A DNA stretch of 64,000 nucleotides from Erythrobacter donghaensis (GCF_002155425.1 NZ_MUYG01000011.1:620001-684000), one strand, 5' to 3'. Shown: positions 1 to 9,723, counted from the first letter of the stretch. The notes: generated by a model not told the origin, from the letters alone. Program-made: numbers and translations.

Positions 1-177
1 TGTGACTCTTGCGCAACATTATCGCGATTGCCCCCTCAAAAGCGCTAGCGGAGCGCTTGTCGCCCGCGCGCGGCTGGCTTATCAGGGCGCCCACACGATC
101 ACGGGAGAGAGCGCACTGGGACGGTGCGTGCCCGCCAAAGGGCGCCGGGGTCGCGGGATTTTTGGAGAGGAGCTTCC

Positions 178-2787
178 ATGCGTTCGACCTTCACCGGCAT
201 TGCCGGCGCATATCGATTCACCCTGCTTGCAGGCGCGGCCACGGCCCTTGCCCTGCCGAGCGTCGCTTTCGCTCAGGACGAGGGTGACGAGCCCGAAGTG
301 CCCGAGGCCGATAACGTCATCATCGTTACCGCTTCCAAGCGCGAACAGACCTTGCAGGAAACCCCGATCGCGGTCTCGGTGACCAGCGGCGAGACTATCG
401 AGCGCGCCCAGATCCGCGACGTGATCGACCTGCAGACCGTGGTGCCGTCGCTGCGTGTCAGCCAGCTTCAGACCTCGTCCGCGACGACCTTCATCATCCG
501 CGGCTTCGGCAACGGCGACAACAACTTCGGGATCGAGCCTTCGGTCGGCGTCTTCATTGACGGCGTGTTCCGCTCGCGCTCGGCCGCGGCGCTGTCCGAC
601 CTCAACATGATCCAGCGCATCGAAGTGCTGAACGGGCCGCAATCGACCCTGTTCGGCAAGAACGCGAGCGCCGGTGTGATTTCGGTCGTCACCAAGGAGC
701 CGCAATACGAATTCGGCGGCCAGATCGAAGCGTCCTACGGCAACTTCAACGCCATCAACCTGCGCGGCGAAGTGACCGGGCCGATCAGCGACAACATCGC
801 CTGGTCGCTTGACGGCACCTATCAGCGGCGCGACGGCTTTGGCCGGATCGTCAACCTCGACAATGCCGAGATCAACGACCGCAACCGCTGGTCGGTGCGC
901 GGCAACCTGCTGATCGAGCCGACCGCCGACATCAAGATCCGCCTGATCGCGGACTACACCAATATCGACGAAGTCTGCTGCCAGACCAGCAACCTTGTCG
1001 TCGGCCCGATCACCCAGCTCGCCATCGGCGGCGTGGGCGGCCAGTTCCCGACCGACTTCTTCAGCTTCGACAACTTCCTCAACGCCGTGCCGTTCAACAG
1101 GAACGAGAACTACGGCTTCTCGGGGCAGCTCGACTGGGCCTTCGGCAACGTCAACCTGACCTCGATCACCGCCTATCGTGAACTCACCAACGCCTTCACG
1201 CAGGACGTTGACTTCACCTCGGCCGACATCACCGCCGAAACCCGCGATCAGGCGGTCAATACCTTCACCCAGGAAGTGCGCCTGACCTCGGACTTCGACG
1301 GGCCGATCAACTTCCTGCTCGGCGGTTACTACTTCGACGAAAGCATCAGCCAGGACAGCAGCCTGTCGATCGGCAGCGATTTCCGCAACTTTGCCGCGAT
1401 TCAGGTCGCCGCTGCCTCTGCCCCTCCGGGCACGCCCCCGGCCGCGCTGATCGCCGCTGGCAATAACGTGCTGCGGAGCGTTGAGACTAGCTTCGGCCTG
1501 CCGCTGGGCTCGATCCTCGGCGGCACCGCGCTGACCAACGAACGGTTCGCGATGGACAACACCTCGTGGTCGATTTTCGGCACGGTGGATTTCGAACCGG
1601 CTGACGGCCTCGTCTTCACCGCCGGGTTCAACTACACCGATGACCGCAAGGACTTCGTCATCAATTTCGATGCGCTCGATCCGCTGGCGAACATCAATCT
1701 GGTCGATGCCTTCATCACTCAGGCGACTGCCGGCACGGTGCGCACCCGCGCGCAGTTCCAGGCGCTTCCGGCGGCCAACCAGCAGGCGCTGCTGGCGGCG
1801 GCTACCAACCCGGGGGTCAACCCGCTGCTGGGCCTTGCCGCGCTGCAGTTCCAGACCCCGTCGCCCGACGTGCCCAACACGGTCGAGGATGGCCGCACGC
1901 GGGACGATCAGCTGACCTACCTGTTGCGCGTCGCCTATCAGGCATCGAACGAGCTCAACGTCTATGCGAGCTATTCGACCGGCTTCAAGGCGAGCTCGGT
2001 CAACCTGTCGCGTGACAGCCGTCCGCTCTCAAGCGACTACATCCCGGGCCCCGGTCCGCGCGGTTCGACCTTCGGTGCCCCGGCATCGCCGATCATCAAC
2101 GCCGGGCTGGCCACGCCCAACCTTTCGACCGGCACCCGCTTTGCCGGCCCGGAAGAAGCCCGCGTGATCGAACTCGGCATGAAGGGCCAGTGGGATGGTT
2201 GGGGCTTCAACCTCGCGGTCTTCGATCAGGAGATCGAAGGCTTCCAGAGCTTCCTGTTCACCGGGCTTGGCTTCGGCCTTGCCAATGCGGGCAAGCAGTC
2301 GGTGCGCGGGTTCGAGCTCGATACCACCATCCAGCCGTTCGATCCGCTGGTGCTGACCTTCGCCGTCACCCACCTCGACCCGCTGTATGACGACTTCACC
2401 GGCGGCCCGCTGGGCGATCTGTCGGGACGGCGTCCGGCCGGTATCCCGGCTTGGAGCCTGCGGACTTCGGCGACCTACAGCCACGAATTCGGCGGCAGCG
2501 GCAACTTCCTGATCACCCGCGTCGACTATGCGCATGACAGCCAGGTCAACATCCTTGACGGGATCGCGGGCTTCAACGCCAACCAGTTCCGGCGTGAAGT
2601 CAACCTGGTCAACGCTTCGACCACGCTGGCGCTCGACAACGGGCTGGAAGTCGGTCTGTTTGCGCGCAACCTGCTCGACGAACAGTTCGCGCTGACGATC
2701 TTCCCGGGCGTTGCGCAGGCCGGCACGGTGTCGGGATATCCCAACCCGCCGCGCACCTGGGGTGGTCTGGTGCGCTTCAAGTTCTGA
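178..2787 (+). CDS. TonB-dependent outer membrane receptor
   Basis: An 869-residue outer membrane receptor for TonB-energised uptake of an unknown ligand. A signal peptide (about residues 1-25, ending AFA) is followed by a TonB-box-like stretch (DNVIIVTASKREQ), a plug domain (RGFG, NGPQSTLFGKNASAGVIS) and a long beta-barrel that ends in an aromatic residue (VRFKF), as barrel assembly usually requires. I chose the ATG at 178 because GGAGAGG lies just upstream and because it gives a clean signal peptide; upstream in-frame starts do not. A CC pair in the barrel (DEVCCQTS) is unusual. No FecIR-type regulator or transporter lies beside it, so the ligand cannot be inferred from context. A strong terminator follows, so it is probably a single-gene unit. 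Confidence 0.93.
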   Translation: MRSTFTGIAGAYRFTLLAGAATALALPSVAFAQDEGDEPEVPEADNVIIVTASKREQTLQETPIAVSVTSGETIERAQIRDVIDLQTVVPSLRVSQLQTSSATTFIIRGFGNGDNNFGIEPSVGVFIDGVFRSRSAAALSDLNMIQRIEVLNGPQSTLFGKNASAGVISVVTKEPQYEFGGQIEASYGNFNAINLRGEVTGPISDNIAWSLDGTYQRRDGFGRIVNLDNAEINDRNRWSVRGNLLIEPTADIKIRLIADYTNIDEVCCQTSNLVVGPITQLAIGGVGGQFPTDFFSFDNFLNAVPFNRNENYGFSGQLDWAFGNVNLTSITAYRELTNAFTQDVDFTSADITAETRDQAVNTFTQEVRLTSDFDGPINFLLGGYYFDESISQDSSLSIGSDFRNFAAIQVAAASAPPGTPPAALIAAGNNVLRSVETSFGLPLGSILGGTALTNERFAMDNTSWSIFGTVDFEPADGLVFTAGFNYTDDRKDFVINFDALDPLANINLVDAFITQATAGTVRTRAQFQALPAANQQALLAAATNPGVNPLLGLAALQFQTPSPDVPNTVEDGRTRDDQLTYLLRVAYQASNELNVYASYSTGFKASSVNLSRDSRPLSSDYIPGPGPRGSTFGAPASPIINAGLATPNLSTGTRFAGPEEARVIELGMKGQWDGWGFNLAVFDQEIEGFQSFLFTGLGFGLANAGKQSVRGFELDTTIQPFDPLVLTFAVTHLDPLYDDFTGGPLGDLSGRRPAGIPAWSLRTSATYSHEFGGSGNFLITRVDYAHDSQVNILDGIAGFNANQFRREVNLVNASTTLALDNGLEVGLFARNLLDEQFALTIFPGVAQAGTVSGYPNPPRTWGGLVRFKF

Positions 2788-2817
2788 TCGCACCGGGCTT
2801 CGGCCACACGAGATCAA

Positions 2818-2849
2818 GGCCTCGCACCTTCGCGGTGCGGGGCCTTTTT
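2818..2849 (+). terminator. Rho-independent terminator after the receptor gene
   Basis: An 11-bp stem (GGCCTCGCACC paired with GGTGCGGGGCC, one G-T wobble) with a short loop is followed directly by TTTTT. It lies 30 bp after the receptor stop codon. Confidence 0.85.
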
Positions 2850-2905
2850 CGTGGGGGAGGCTTCGGGCCTCTTGCAAGGTGCGCGATGGCGGGGAATGAA
2901 GCGGG

Positions 2906-3298
2906 ATGCTCGACAGCCTGATCGATCCCTTCCGCCGCATCCTTGATTTCCGCACCCGCTCGCGGCGGCGCGAATACTGGCTGTTCATCGCCTGGCAGGT
3001 GCCGATCGTGCTCGGCGCGCTGCTGCTGGGGATCAACCTCATGCCCCGCGAGGACAGTCCCGCGGCGCTGCTGGGCGCGCCGCTGGTCTATGTAGCGATC
3101 TTCGGCCTGCCGACGCTGGCGCTTCAGGTGCGCCGCCTGCACGATGCGGACAAGTCTGGCTGGTGGTGGCTCGTCAGCCTGATCCCCTATCTCGGCCTCG
3201 GCTGGCTGATCTATCTGATGTGCCTTCCCGGCACATGGGGGGACAACCGCTACGGTCCCGATCCGCGCCAGACCTGGCAGGGCGACCTGTTCGAGTAG
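2906..3298 (+). CDS. DUF805 family inner membrane protein
   Basis: A 130-residue integral membrane protein of the DUF805 (YhaH-like) family. The N-terminal half carries the RRREYW.F motif near residue 20 and hydrophobic segments around residues 25-45 and 55-72. The family signature LQVRRLHDADKSGWWWL follows, then a further membrane segment, and the protein ends in the usual soluble tail with a GDNRYGPDP motif. Family length is typically 110-150, so it looks complete. The biochemical role of DUF805 proteins is not established. It is followed 80 bp later by another multi-pass membrane protein on the same strand. Confidence 0.88.
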   Translation: MLDSLIDPFRRILDFRTRSRRREYWLFIAWQVPIVLGALLLGINLMPREDSPAALLGAPLVYVAIFGLPTLALQVRRLHDADKSGWWWLVSLIPYLGLGWLIYLMCLPGTWGDNRYGPDPRQTWQGDLFE

Positions 3299-3378
3299 TT
3301 TTCTGTTTGCCTCAAGCGCTTGGCCTGTGCAATCTCAGGCGACGCGGCGAACAGGGGTGGCCGCGCAAGGGGACTTCG

Positions 3379-4251
3379 ATGATCGATATCGGGCGCGTGT
3401 TTTCGACCAGCTTTGCCATGCTGCGCCAACGGTTCTGGCCGCTGGTGGGGATGTGGGCGGTGTTTCTGGCGATCCAGATGGCCGCCTCCACCGTGCTGGG
3501 CGTGGTGATGGTGGTGGTCGGCATGGCCGGCGTGGCGGGCCTCGGCACGGGGTTCGACGATCCGACTGCGCTCGGCGGGCTCGGGATCGTGATGATCGTC
3601 TTCATGGTGCTGTTCTACGGCGCTTACATCGTGCTGTTGCTGGCGCAGCAGGCGGCGATGGTGACGCTTGGATCGCCGATGGAAGACCCTGTGTTCGGCA
3701 CGGCGATGAACCGCGGCTTCCGCAGCGCGCTGCCCTTCTTCGGGCTGTCGGTGCTGCTGGTGCTGGGCTATTTCGCGCTGACCGCAGCGGTGCTGGCGGT
3801 GGTGAGCCTTGCGACGGTCGGCGGAGGTGCAGTCGGAGGCCTATTGGGCGGTCTGCTGGGCTTGCTGATGCTGCCGCTTGTGATCTGGCTCGCCTGCCGC
3901 CTGTCGGTGCTGGTGGCGGTGGTCGCAGTGGATCAGGTGTTCAACCCGATCGCGGCCCTGCGCCGCAGCTGGGCCGTGACGCAGGGCAAGGGCCTGCGCA
4001 TCCTGCTCGCGCTGATCGGCTTCATCGGGATTTCGCTGGCAGCGCTGGCGGTGCCCTTCATGCTGATCTTCTTTGCCGCAGACATGACCGAAACCAGCCC
4101 GGGCACCGGGATCGTGCTGGGGATCGTCGGCCTGCTGATCTTCCTGCCGCTGTTCGTGGTCTATTCGATCTATACCGCCACCTTCACCGCAGCGCTGCAC
4201 TGCGAAGTCACCGGCGGCGGGGCAGAGCGGCTGGAAGAGGTCTTCGCCTAG
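3379..4251 (+). CDS. Multi-pass membrane protein, about 6 TM segments, function unknown
   Basis: A 290-residue protein starting at an ATG preceded by AAGGGGA. The N-terminus (DIGRVFSTSFAMLRQRFWPLV) looks like the amphipathic start of glycerophosphodiesterase-type or YciC-like membrane domains. Paired hydrophobic helices follow, with a conserved-looking stretch (VDQVFNPIAALRRSWAVTQG) between helices 4 and 5. That layout, in which a NP...AL.RSW..T loop precedes the last helices, is common in uncharacterised membrane proteins of Sphingomonadales. No enzymatic motif is visible. It may be co-transcribed with the DUF805 gene 80 bp upstream. Confidence 0.8.
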   Translation: MIDIGRVFSTSFAMLRQRFWPLVGMWAVFLAIQMAASTVLGVVMVVVGMAGVAGLGTGFDDPTALGGLGIVMIVFMVLFYGAYIVLLLAQQAAMVTLGSPMEDPVFGTAMNRGFRSALPFFGLSVLLVLGYFALTAAVLAVVSLATVGGGAVGGLLGGLLGLLMLPLVIWLACRLSVLVAVVAVDQVFNPIAALRRSWAVTQGKGLRILLALIGFIGISLAALAVPFMLIFFAADMTETSPGTGIVLGIVGLLIFLPLFVVYSIYTATFTAALHCEVTGGGAERLEEVFA

Positions 4252-4394
4252 CCTGCACCCGGCATTCAGCGCTGACGGCCTGCAAACGGCCCGTTCTCAG
4301 GCTTCTGGTGCTCACGGCCCTAAAGGCCGCTGCGCTCCGGCTGCTGACAATGCACCATTTTCGGCTGCGTCATCATCTGAATGTCGGGCGCAGG

Positions 4395-6920
4395 CTAAAG
4401 CTCTCGCAAAGCGCGCGCCGGTTTCGCCCGCAGCAGCGGCAGCGATCCGGCGAGTGCGAAGGCCAGCACCAGCGCGACGCCGAGGCCGAGCACGCCGAGC
4501 ACCTCGCCCCAGTCGGGCAGCCAGTCGAATTCGAACAGCTGGGTGATCACAACCCACGCCAGCCCTCCGCCGAGCGCCAGCGCGACCAGCGCAAGAACCC
4601 CGGCGAGCAGGCCATATTCGGCTAGTTGCAGCAGCAGGATCTGCCGCCGGCTTGCGCCCAGCACGCGCAGCATCACCGTATCATAGGTGCGCGCCGCCCG
4701 CGCCGCGGCGATCGCGCCCATCAGCACCGCCAGCCCCGCCAGCACCGTCACCGCCGCCGCGGCGAGCGTCGCAAGGCTCACCTGTTCGAGCAGCTTCCGC
4801 GCCTCGACCAGGATCCCGCCGACCTCGATCACCGATGATGAGGGCATCTCCTTCACCAGCGCCCGCAGCAGCGCGCCGCGCGCGGCGGTGTCCGCCCCGT
4901 CGGGCAGGTCGATCGTGGCCGAGAGGTTGTGCGGCGCGTCACTGATGGCGTTGCGGCTGAACACCAGCGCGAAGTTGAAGCCCATGCTCTCCCAGTCGAT
5001 CTCCCGCAGGTTGGCGACCCGCGCAGTGCGCTCGACCCCGAGGATACCGATGGTGAGGTAGTCGCCCACCTCCAGCCCCACGGCGCGGGCGAAGTCGGCG
5101 TCGACCGAGACCAGCGGCTCGCCATCGTGGAACGGGCTCCACCACTGGCCCTCGACCACGCGGTTGCCTTCGGGCAGGGTGTCGGCATAGGTCAGCCCGC
5201 GCTCGCCCCGCAGCGCCCAGGCGCCCTCGGGGATCTCCGCGAGATCGGCGACGCGGGTCATCTTGTCCTTGGGCCCATAGGCGATCACCGCGCCGCGCAT
5301 CGTGGGCACGGTGCGGATGCCGGCCTTGGGAAAATCCTGCTGGATCAGTTGGAAGAAGCGCGGCTCCTTGTCACGCGGCACGTCGAGCACGAAGTAATCG
5401 GGCGCCTCGCGGGGCACGCGCTGGGCGATGTTGCCGTCGATCGCGCTCTGCACCGCGGCGAGCAGCACGAAGGCTGCCAGGCCGAAGCCGAGCGCGGTCA
5501 CCAGCGCGCCGGTCGGCGCACCGGGGCGGTGGATGTTGGCGAGCGCGCTCCGCAGCAGCGGATTGCGCGGGCGCGGCAGGCGGCGCGCGAGACGCTGGAT
5601 CGCCCAGCCGAGGCCCGCCAGCACCGCCAGCGCGGCCCCTGCGCCGATCAGAAACCCGCCAGACAGCATCGGCTGCGCGGTGGTCAACAGCGCCAGCGCA
5701 CAGATCGCCGCCAGCCCCAGCGCAGTCGCCAGCAACGCGCGCCGGTCACGCGCCAGCGGCACGATCCCCGAGCGCATCAGCGCCATCGCCGGGAACGTCC
5801 GCGCGCGCAGCAGCGGCGCGGCGGCAAAGGCGAACGCGACCAGCAGGCCATAGCCCGCCGCCAGCGCCAGCGCACCCGGCGCGATGATGAAGCCGCTCTC
5901 GACCGGCAGCAGCCCTTGCAGCGCGCTCGCCAGCAGCGGGGTCACCAGCACGCCCGCCGCTAAGCCCAGCGCGCTGCCCACCAGCGCTGCTACGCCGATT
6001 TGCAGTGCATAGATGCGCACGATGTCGGAGGAGGTCGCGCCCAGCACCTTGAGCGTCGCAATGCTCGCACGGCGCTGATCGAGATAGGACGACACCCCGC
6101 CCGCAATCCCGATCCCGGCGATCACCAGCGCGGCGAGGCCCACCAGTGTCAGGAAGTCGCTCATCTGTCGCACGAAGCGGTCCGCACCGGGCGAGGCGCG
6201 GTCGCGGGTGCGGATGTCGAATCCGGCGGTGGGATAGGCCTCGGTCAGCGCCTCCTCCACGCTCTCCGGGTCGCGCGCCGGATTGCTGAAGGCGACGCGG
6301 TGCTTGCTCTGGTAAAGCGCGCCCGGTTGCAGCAGCCCGGCCTCGGCGGGCACATCCTGCGCGACGATGATCGTCGGGCCGAGCTGGAAGCCTTCGGACA
6401 GGCGATCGGGTTCATCCTCGATGATCCCCGCCACGCGCAAGGTGGCGGTGCCGACCTTGAAGTTGTCGCCGACCTTGATCCCGAGCCGCTCAAGCGCGGT
6501 CTGCGCGATCCATGCGTCATTGCCGCTCGGCGCGCCGACCTTGCGGCCATCGGTCAGCGTCAGCGTGCCGAACATCGGCCACTTCGCGTCTACCGCCTTC
6601 AATTCGATCGGCGCGGCGGCATCGGGGGTGCTCGCCATCGCCTGCATCCGGTAGCCGCTCGACACCTCGCCATATTCGGCGAGCGCCGCGCGTTCCTCGG
6701 GGGTGAGGTCGCGCTGCCACACTTCGACTTCCAGATCCCCGCCAAGCAGTTCCTGCCCGCTCGATTCCAGCTCACGCTTGATCGCGCTGGTCAGGGTGCC
6801 GATCGCGGCGAGCGCCGCGGTGCCGAGGAAGATGCACACCAGCAGCAGCCGCAGCCCCTTGAAACGGGCGTTGAGATCGCGGCGGGCGATGCGCCACGCC
6901 GTGCCGAGCGGAAGACTCAT
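4395..6920 (-). CDS. ybbP: ABC transporter permease, YbbP/FtsX type
   Basis: An 841-residue permease of the MacB/FtsX superfamily, in the large form made of two FtsX-like halves. A TM segment near residues 25-45 is followed by a periplasmic region with the EVWQRDLTPEE stretch. A block of three helices comes next (about 255-370, with RRASIATLKVLGATSSDI), then central helices, a second periplasmic domain, and a final three-helix block near the C-terminus (TYDTVMLRVLGASRRQI). The two ..LKVLGA/LRVLGA loops are the usual permease-ATPase contact motifs. Its start overlaps the stop of the ATPase gene by 4 bp, so the two are translationally coupled. With the esterase gene across from it this matches the ybbA-ybbP-tesA neighbourhood of other proteobacteria. 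The substrate is not known; lipids or lipoproteins are the usual guess. Confidence 0.93.
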   Translation of the reverse strand: MSLPLGTAWRIARRDLNARFKGLRLLLVCIFLGTAALAAIGTLTSAIKRELESSGQELLGGDLEVEVWQRDLTPEERAALAEYGEVSSGYRMQAMASTPDAAAPIELKAVDAKWPMFGTLTLTDGRKVGAPSGNDAWIAQTALERLGIKVGDNFKVGTATLRVAGIIEDEPDRLSEGFQLGPTIIVAQDVPAEAGLLQPGALYQSKHRVAFSNPARDPESVEEALTEAYPTAGFDIRTRDRASPGADRFVRQMSDFLTLVGLAALVIAGIGIAGGVSSYLDQRRASIATLKVLGATSSDIVRIYALQIGVAALVGSALGLAAGVLVTPLLASALQGLLPVESGFIIAPGALALAAGYGLLVAFAFAAAPLLRARTFPAMALMRSGIVPLARDRRALLATALGLAAICALALLTTAQPMLSGGFLIGAGAALAVLAGLGWAIQRLARRLPRPRNPLLRSALANIHRPGAPTGALVTALGFGLAAFVLLAAVQSAIDGNIAQRVPREAPDYFVLDVPRDKEPRFFQLIQQDFPKAGIRTVPTMRGAVIAYGPKDKMTRVADLAEIPEGAWALRGERGLTYADTLPEGNRVVEGQWWSPFHDGEPLVSVDADFARAVGLEVGDYLTIGILGVERTARVANLREIDWESMGFNFALVFSRNAISDAPHNLSATIDLPDGADTAARGALLRALVKEMPSSSVIEVGGILVEARKLLEQVSLATLAAAAVTVLAGLAVLMGAIAAARAARTYDTVMLRVLGASRRQILLLQLAEYGLLAGVLALVALALGGGLAWVVITQLFEFDWLPDWGEVLGVLGLGVALVLAFALAGSLPLLRAKPARALREL

Positions 6921-7615
6921 GCGGCCACGCCCGCCGTGTCGGAGACGATCACCCCGTCCGCCATCGTCAGCACCCGCTCGCAGCGCGCGGCGAGGCTGGC
7001 GTCATGGGTGATGATCAGCAGCGTCGCCCCGGTCTCGGCCCGGCGGGCGAGCAGCAGCTTGATGATCTCCTCACCGGTTGCCGCATCGAGATTGCCGGTC
7101 GGCTCGTCGGCGAAGATCAGGCCGGGGCGCGGGGCGGTGGCGCGGGCGATGGCGACGCGCTGCTGCTCGCCTCCGGAAAGCTGGGTGGGGTAGTGCCCGG
7201 TGCGGTGGCCGAGGCCGACCGCTTCAAGCTCCGCCAGCGCGCGGGGGGCCGCATCGGGCATGGCGGCGAGTTCCATGGGGGTCGCGACATTCTCGGCAGC
7301 GGTCATGGTGGGGAGCAGGTGGAAGGCCTGCAACACGATCCCGATCCGCCCGCGGCGTGCTTCGGCGAGGCCATCCTCGGTCAGGCTCCCGAAATCCGCG
7401 CCCGCCACGCTCAGGCTCCCGCCGCTGGCGCGTTCGAGGCCCGAGAGCACCGCCATCAGCGAGCTCTTGCCCGAACCCGAAGGGCCGAGCAGCGCCACCA
7501 CCTGCCCTTGCGGCACGTCGAGATCGATACCCCGCAGGATCGTCACCGGTGCATCGCTGCTGCCGAGGGTGAGAGTGAGATTGCGGGCGCTGATAGCGAG
7601 AGAGGGGCTTGTCAC
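6917..7615 (-). CDS. ybbA: ABC transporter ATP-binding protein, YbbA type
   Basis: A 232-residue ATPase of the LolD/MacB class that powers the adjoining permease. Walker A is GPSGSGKS (residues 44-51), the signature is LSGGEQQRVAIARA, and Walker B is LIFADEPTGNLD, where the GNLD ending is typical of this class. The H-loop is present as LIITHDASLA. Translation starts at a GTG. The gene is divergent from the tesA-like gene, with only about 60 bp between the two starts, so they probably share a regulatory region. Confidence 0.95.
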   Translation of the reverse strand: MTSPSLAISARNLTLTLGSSDAPVTILRGIDLDVPQGQVVALLGPSGSGKSSLMAVLSGLERASGGSLSVAGADFGSLTEDGLAEARRGRIGIVLQAFHLLPTMTAAENVATPMELAAMPDAAPRALAELEAVGLGHRTGHYPTQLSGGEQQRVAIARATAPRPGLIFADEPTGNLDAATGEEIIKLLLARRAETGATLLIITHDASLAARCERVLTMADGVIVSDTAGVAA

Positions 7616-7674
7616 GGGGTTCCGATGGCATAGGTGGGAGAGGTCAACAAGCTACAGCTAAGGATGGTGTGCGG

Positions 7675-8397
7675 ATGCACAAGCGCGGTTGGTCGATTTA
7701 TGGCGTCGTTGGTGCTCTGGCTCTGGCCGTGGCGGGCTGCGGGGATTCGGCAGACGAGGCACCCCCGCCGCCGGGCGGTGTGGCGAAAGATGGCGCGCCC
7801 GCGCTTCCGGCAGTGCCGGTGATGGGGCCGGAGCGCAAGATCATCGCGTTCGGTGACAGCCTGTTTGCCGGATACGGCCTCGACCCGCGCGATTCCTACC
7901 CTGAGAAGCTGGAGAATGCTTTGAGGGCCAAGGGGGTCAACGCGGATGTCATCAATGCAGGGGTTTCGGGCGACACCACCGCGGCGGGGCTGAACCGGCT
8001 GGAATTCACGCTCGAAGCACAGGACACGCCGCCCGCGCTGTTCATCCTCGAACTCGGCGGTAATGATCTGCTGCGCGGTGTTTCGCCCGAGGAAACGCGG
8101 AGCAATCTGGAAAAGATGCTCACCATCCTCAAGGCGCGGGATGTGCCGGTGCTGCTGATGGGGATGCGCAGCCCGCCCAATGTCGGGCCGGAATATCAGG
8201 CGCGCTTCGATGCGATGTATCGCGAACTCGCCAAGGAATATGGCGCGGCACTGATCCCGTTCTGGCTCGAAGACATCTACCGCGATCCGTCGCTGTTCCA
8301 GTCCGACCGCATCCACCCCACCGCCGAGGGGATCGAGCGGCTGGTGGCTTCGACACTGGGCGATGTCGAGGGCGCGCTGCCGCCGCCCGCGTCCTAG
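7675..8397 (+). CDS. tesA: TesA-like SGNH esterase/lysophospholipase, predicted lipoprotein
   Basis: A 240-residue SGNH-fold hydrolase (arylesterase, acyl-CoA thioesterase and lysophospholipase family). The start at 7675 gives a lipoprotein signal whose lipobox (LAVAGC) puts the modified cysteine at residue 22, followed by a proline-rich linker. Block I is FGDSLFAGYGL (nucleophile Ser62), the oxyanion asparagine lies in LGGNDLLRG, and the Asp/His pair is in DRIHPTAEG. E. coli TesA is a soluble periplasmic protein, so the lipid anchor is a difference. It faces ybbA and is probably functionally tied to that transporter. Its stop codon overlaps the convergent recF stop by 3 bp. Confidence 0.92.
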   Translation: MHKRGWSIYGVVGALALAVAGCGDSADEAPPPPGGVAKDGAPALPAVPVMGPERKIIAFGDSLFAGYGLDPRDSYPEKLENALRAKGVNADVINAGVSGDTTAAGLNRLEFTLEAQDTPPALFILELGGNDLLRGVSPEETRSNLEKMLTILKARDVPVLLMGMRSPPNVGPEYQARFDAMYRELAKEYGAALIPFWLEDIYRDPSLFQSDRIHPTAEGIERLVASTLGDVEGALPPPAS

Positions 8398-9482
8398 AGC
8401 CGCTCCACGCCCCCGCTCGCGACGCGCCAGATCGCCGCTTCGTCGCGGATCGCATCGAAGGGGGCGAGTTCGGTGCCGGTCATCCACACCTGCGCGCGGC
8501 CTTCGCGCAAGCGGCGGAACAGTTCGGTGCGGCGGACGGGATCGAGATGCGCGGCGACCTCGTCCAGCAGCAGCACGCTGGGACGGCCCGCAGCGGCGAG
8601 GATGCCGTGGGCGAGTGTGATCGCGATCAGCATCGCCTTCTGCTCGCCGGTCGAACAGGCGGCGGCGGGCTGGCCGGTGGAGGCCATCCTGACCTCAAGT
8701 TCGTCCCGCTGCGGCCCGGTGAGCGCGCGGCCCGCCCCCCGGTCGCGCGGGCGGCCTCGGGCGAGCTCGGCACGTAAGGCGGTCTCGTCGAGCGGCCCGC
8801 CGGGTCGGTAGGCCAGCGCCGGGCGGGCGAAAGGTTCAGGTGGGAGCGCGGAAAGCTCGTCCGCCAGCCGCAGCACCAGCTCGCTCCGCGTCCGCGCCAC
8901 CGCCGCGCCGTGATCGGCGGCCTGAGCTTCCACCGCATCGAGCCAGCGCGGGTCGCCCCCCGTTTCAAGCAGCTTGCCGCGTTCGCGCAGCGCCGTCTCC
9001 AGGGCGTTGACCCGTCGCGCATGATCGGGTGCGATAGCGAGCGCCATGCGGTCCATGAACCGCCGCCTTGCGCCCGCGCTGTCGGTGAAGAGACCGTCCA
9101 TCGCCGGGGTCAGCCATGACAGTGCCATCCATTCCGCGAGGCTCGCTGCGCTGGCGGGTGCGCCGTTGACGCGCACCAGCCGCCGGGCGGGGTTGCCAGC
9201 CTCGGTGTAAGTGCCCAGCCGCGCCGAGACCGTGCCCGCTTCGGTCAGGCTCGCGCCGATGGCGAAGGGCAGGGGCGCATCGCCCGGCGAGGCCCGCCGT
9301 GCCAGATCGCCGAGGTTGGCGCGGCGCAATCCGCGTCCCGGTCCGAGCAGCGAAAGCGCCTCAAGCAGGTTGGTCTTCCCCGCGCCGTTCTCCCCCACCA
9401 GCAGGTTGAAGTGCGCCGTGTCGACCAACTGGGTCGCGGCGTGATTGCGGAAATTCTCGAGGGTGATCCGGCTGAGGCCCAT
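8394..9482 (-). CDS. recF: DNA replication and repair protein RecF
   Basis: A 362-residue SMC-like ATPase that loads RecA at gaps with RecO and RecR. The ATG at 9482 is preceded by GAGAGG and gives the classic beginning LSRITLENFRNH; a longer upstream frame exists but has no family support. Walker A is GENGAGKT (30-37), the signature is STGEQKAML and Walker B is VLLLDEVAAHLD, all in the expected order. dnaA, dnaN and gyrB, the textbook neighbours, are absent. The gene converges on tesA and runs away from the sigma54-type module at 9.6 kb. Confidence 0.96.
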   Translation of the reverse strand: MGLSRITLENFRNHAATQLVDTAHFNLLVGENGAGKTNLLEALSLLGPGRGLRRANLGDLARRASPGDAPLPFAIGASLTEAGTVSARLGTYTEAGNPARRLVRVNGAPASAASLAEWMALSWLTPAMDGLFTDSAGARRRFMDRMALAIAPDHARRVNALETALRERGKLLETGGDPRWLDAVEAQAADHGAAVARTRSELVLRLADELSALPPEPFARPALAYRPGGPLDETALRAELARGRPRDRGAGRALTGPQRDELEVRMASTGQPAAACSTGEQKAMLIAITLAHGILAAAGRPSVLLLDEVAAHLDPVRRTELFRRLREGRAQVWMTGTELAPFDAIRDEAAIWRVASGGVERL

Positions 9483-9644
9483 GGCCTCTCGCGGGTAGCG
9501 GGGCCCCTGCGATTTGGCCAGTGCGGGCCGGCTGGAATCGGCTGATCCCAACCCTTGGTGAATTTTCCCAATCTTTCGTTTGCATGAACGGATCGTTTGC
9601 GCGGCGAAAGCATCGAAACCCCAGAATTCCGCCATTTTTCGAGT

Positions 9645-9661
9645 TTGGCACGGCCCATGCA
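9645..9661 (+). promoter_or_regulatory. Predicted sigma54 (-24/-12) promoter
   Basis: TTGGCACGGCCCATGCA matches the RpoN consensus YTGGCACGRNNNTTGCW at all but one position (A for T in the -12 block). The invariant GG and GC dinucleotides are separated by exactly 10 bp, as required. It lies 63 bp upstream of the first small ORF. A direct repeat TCGTTTGC (9576-9583 and 9593-9600) about 50-70 bp upstream could be an enhancer-binding protein site. This is a sequence match, not a mapped start. Confidence 0.72.
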
Positions 9662-9723
9662 GAGTATCCGGCATCCCCGGGATGGTCCCGGAAACAACGC
9701 AAGACAGACCAAGGAGACCTATC

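Noticed and set aside
85..177. Possible glycine-riboswitch-like GGGAGAGA plus CCGCC.AAGGG ahead of the receptor gene
   Set aside because: The remaining parts of the aptamer core and the second aptamer are missing. The receptor is not a glycine gene. GGGAGAG motifs commonly precede such receptor genes as ribosome sites.
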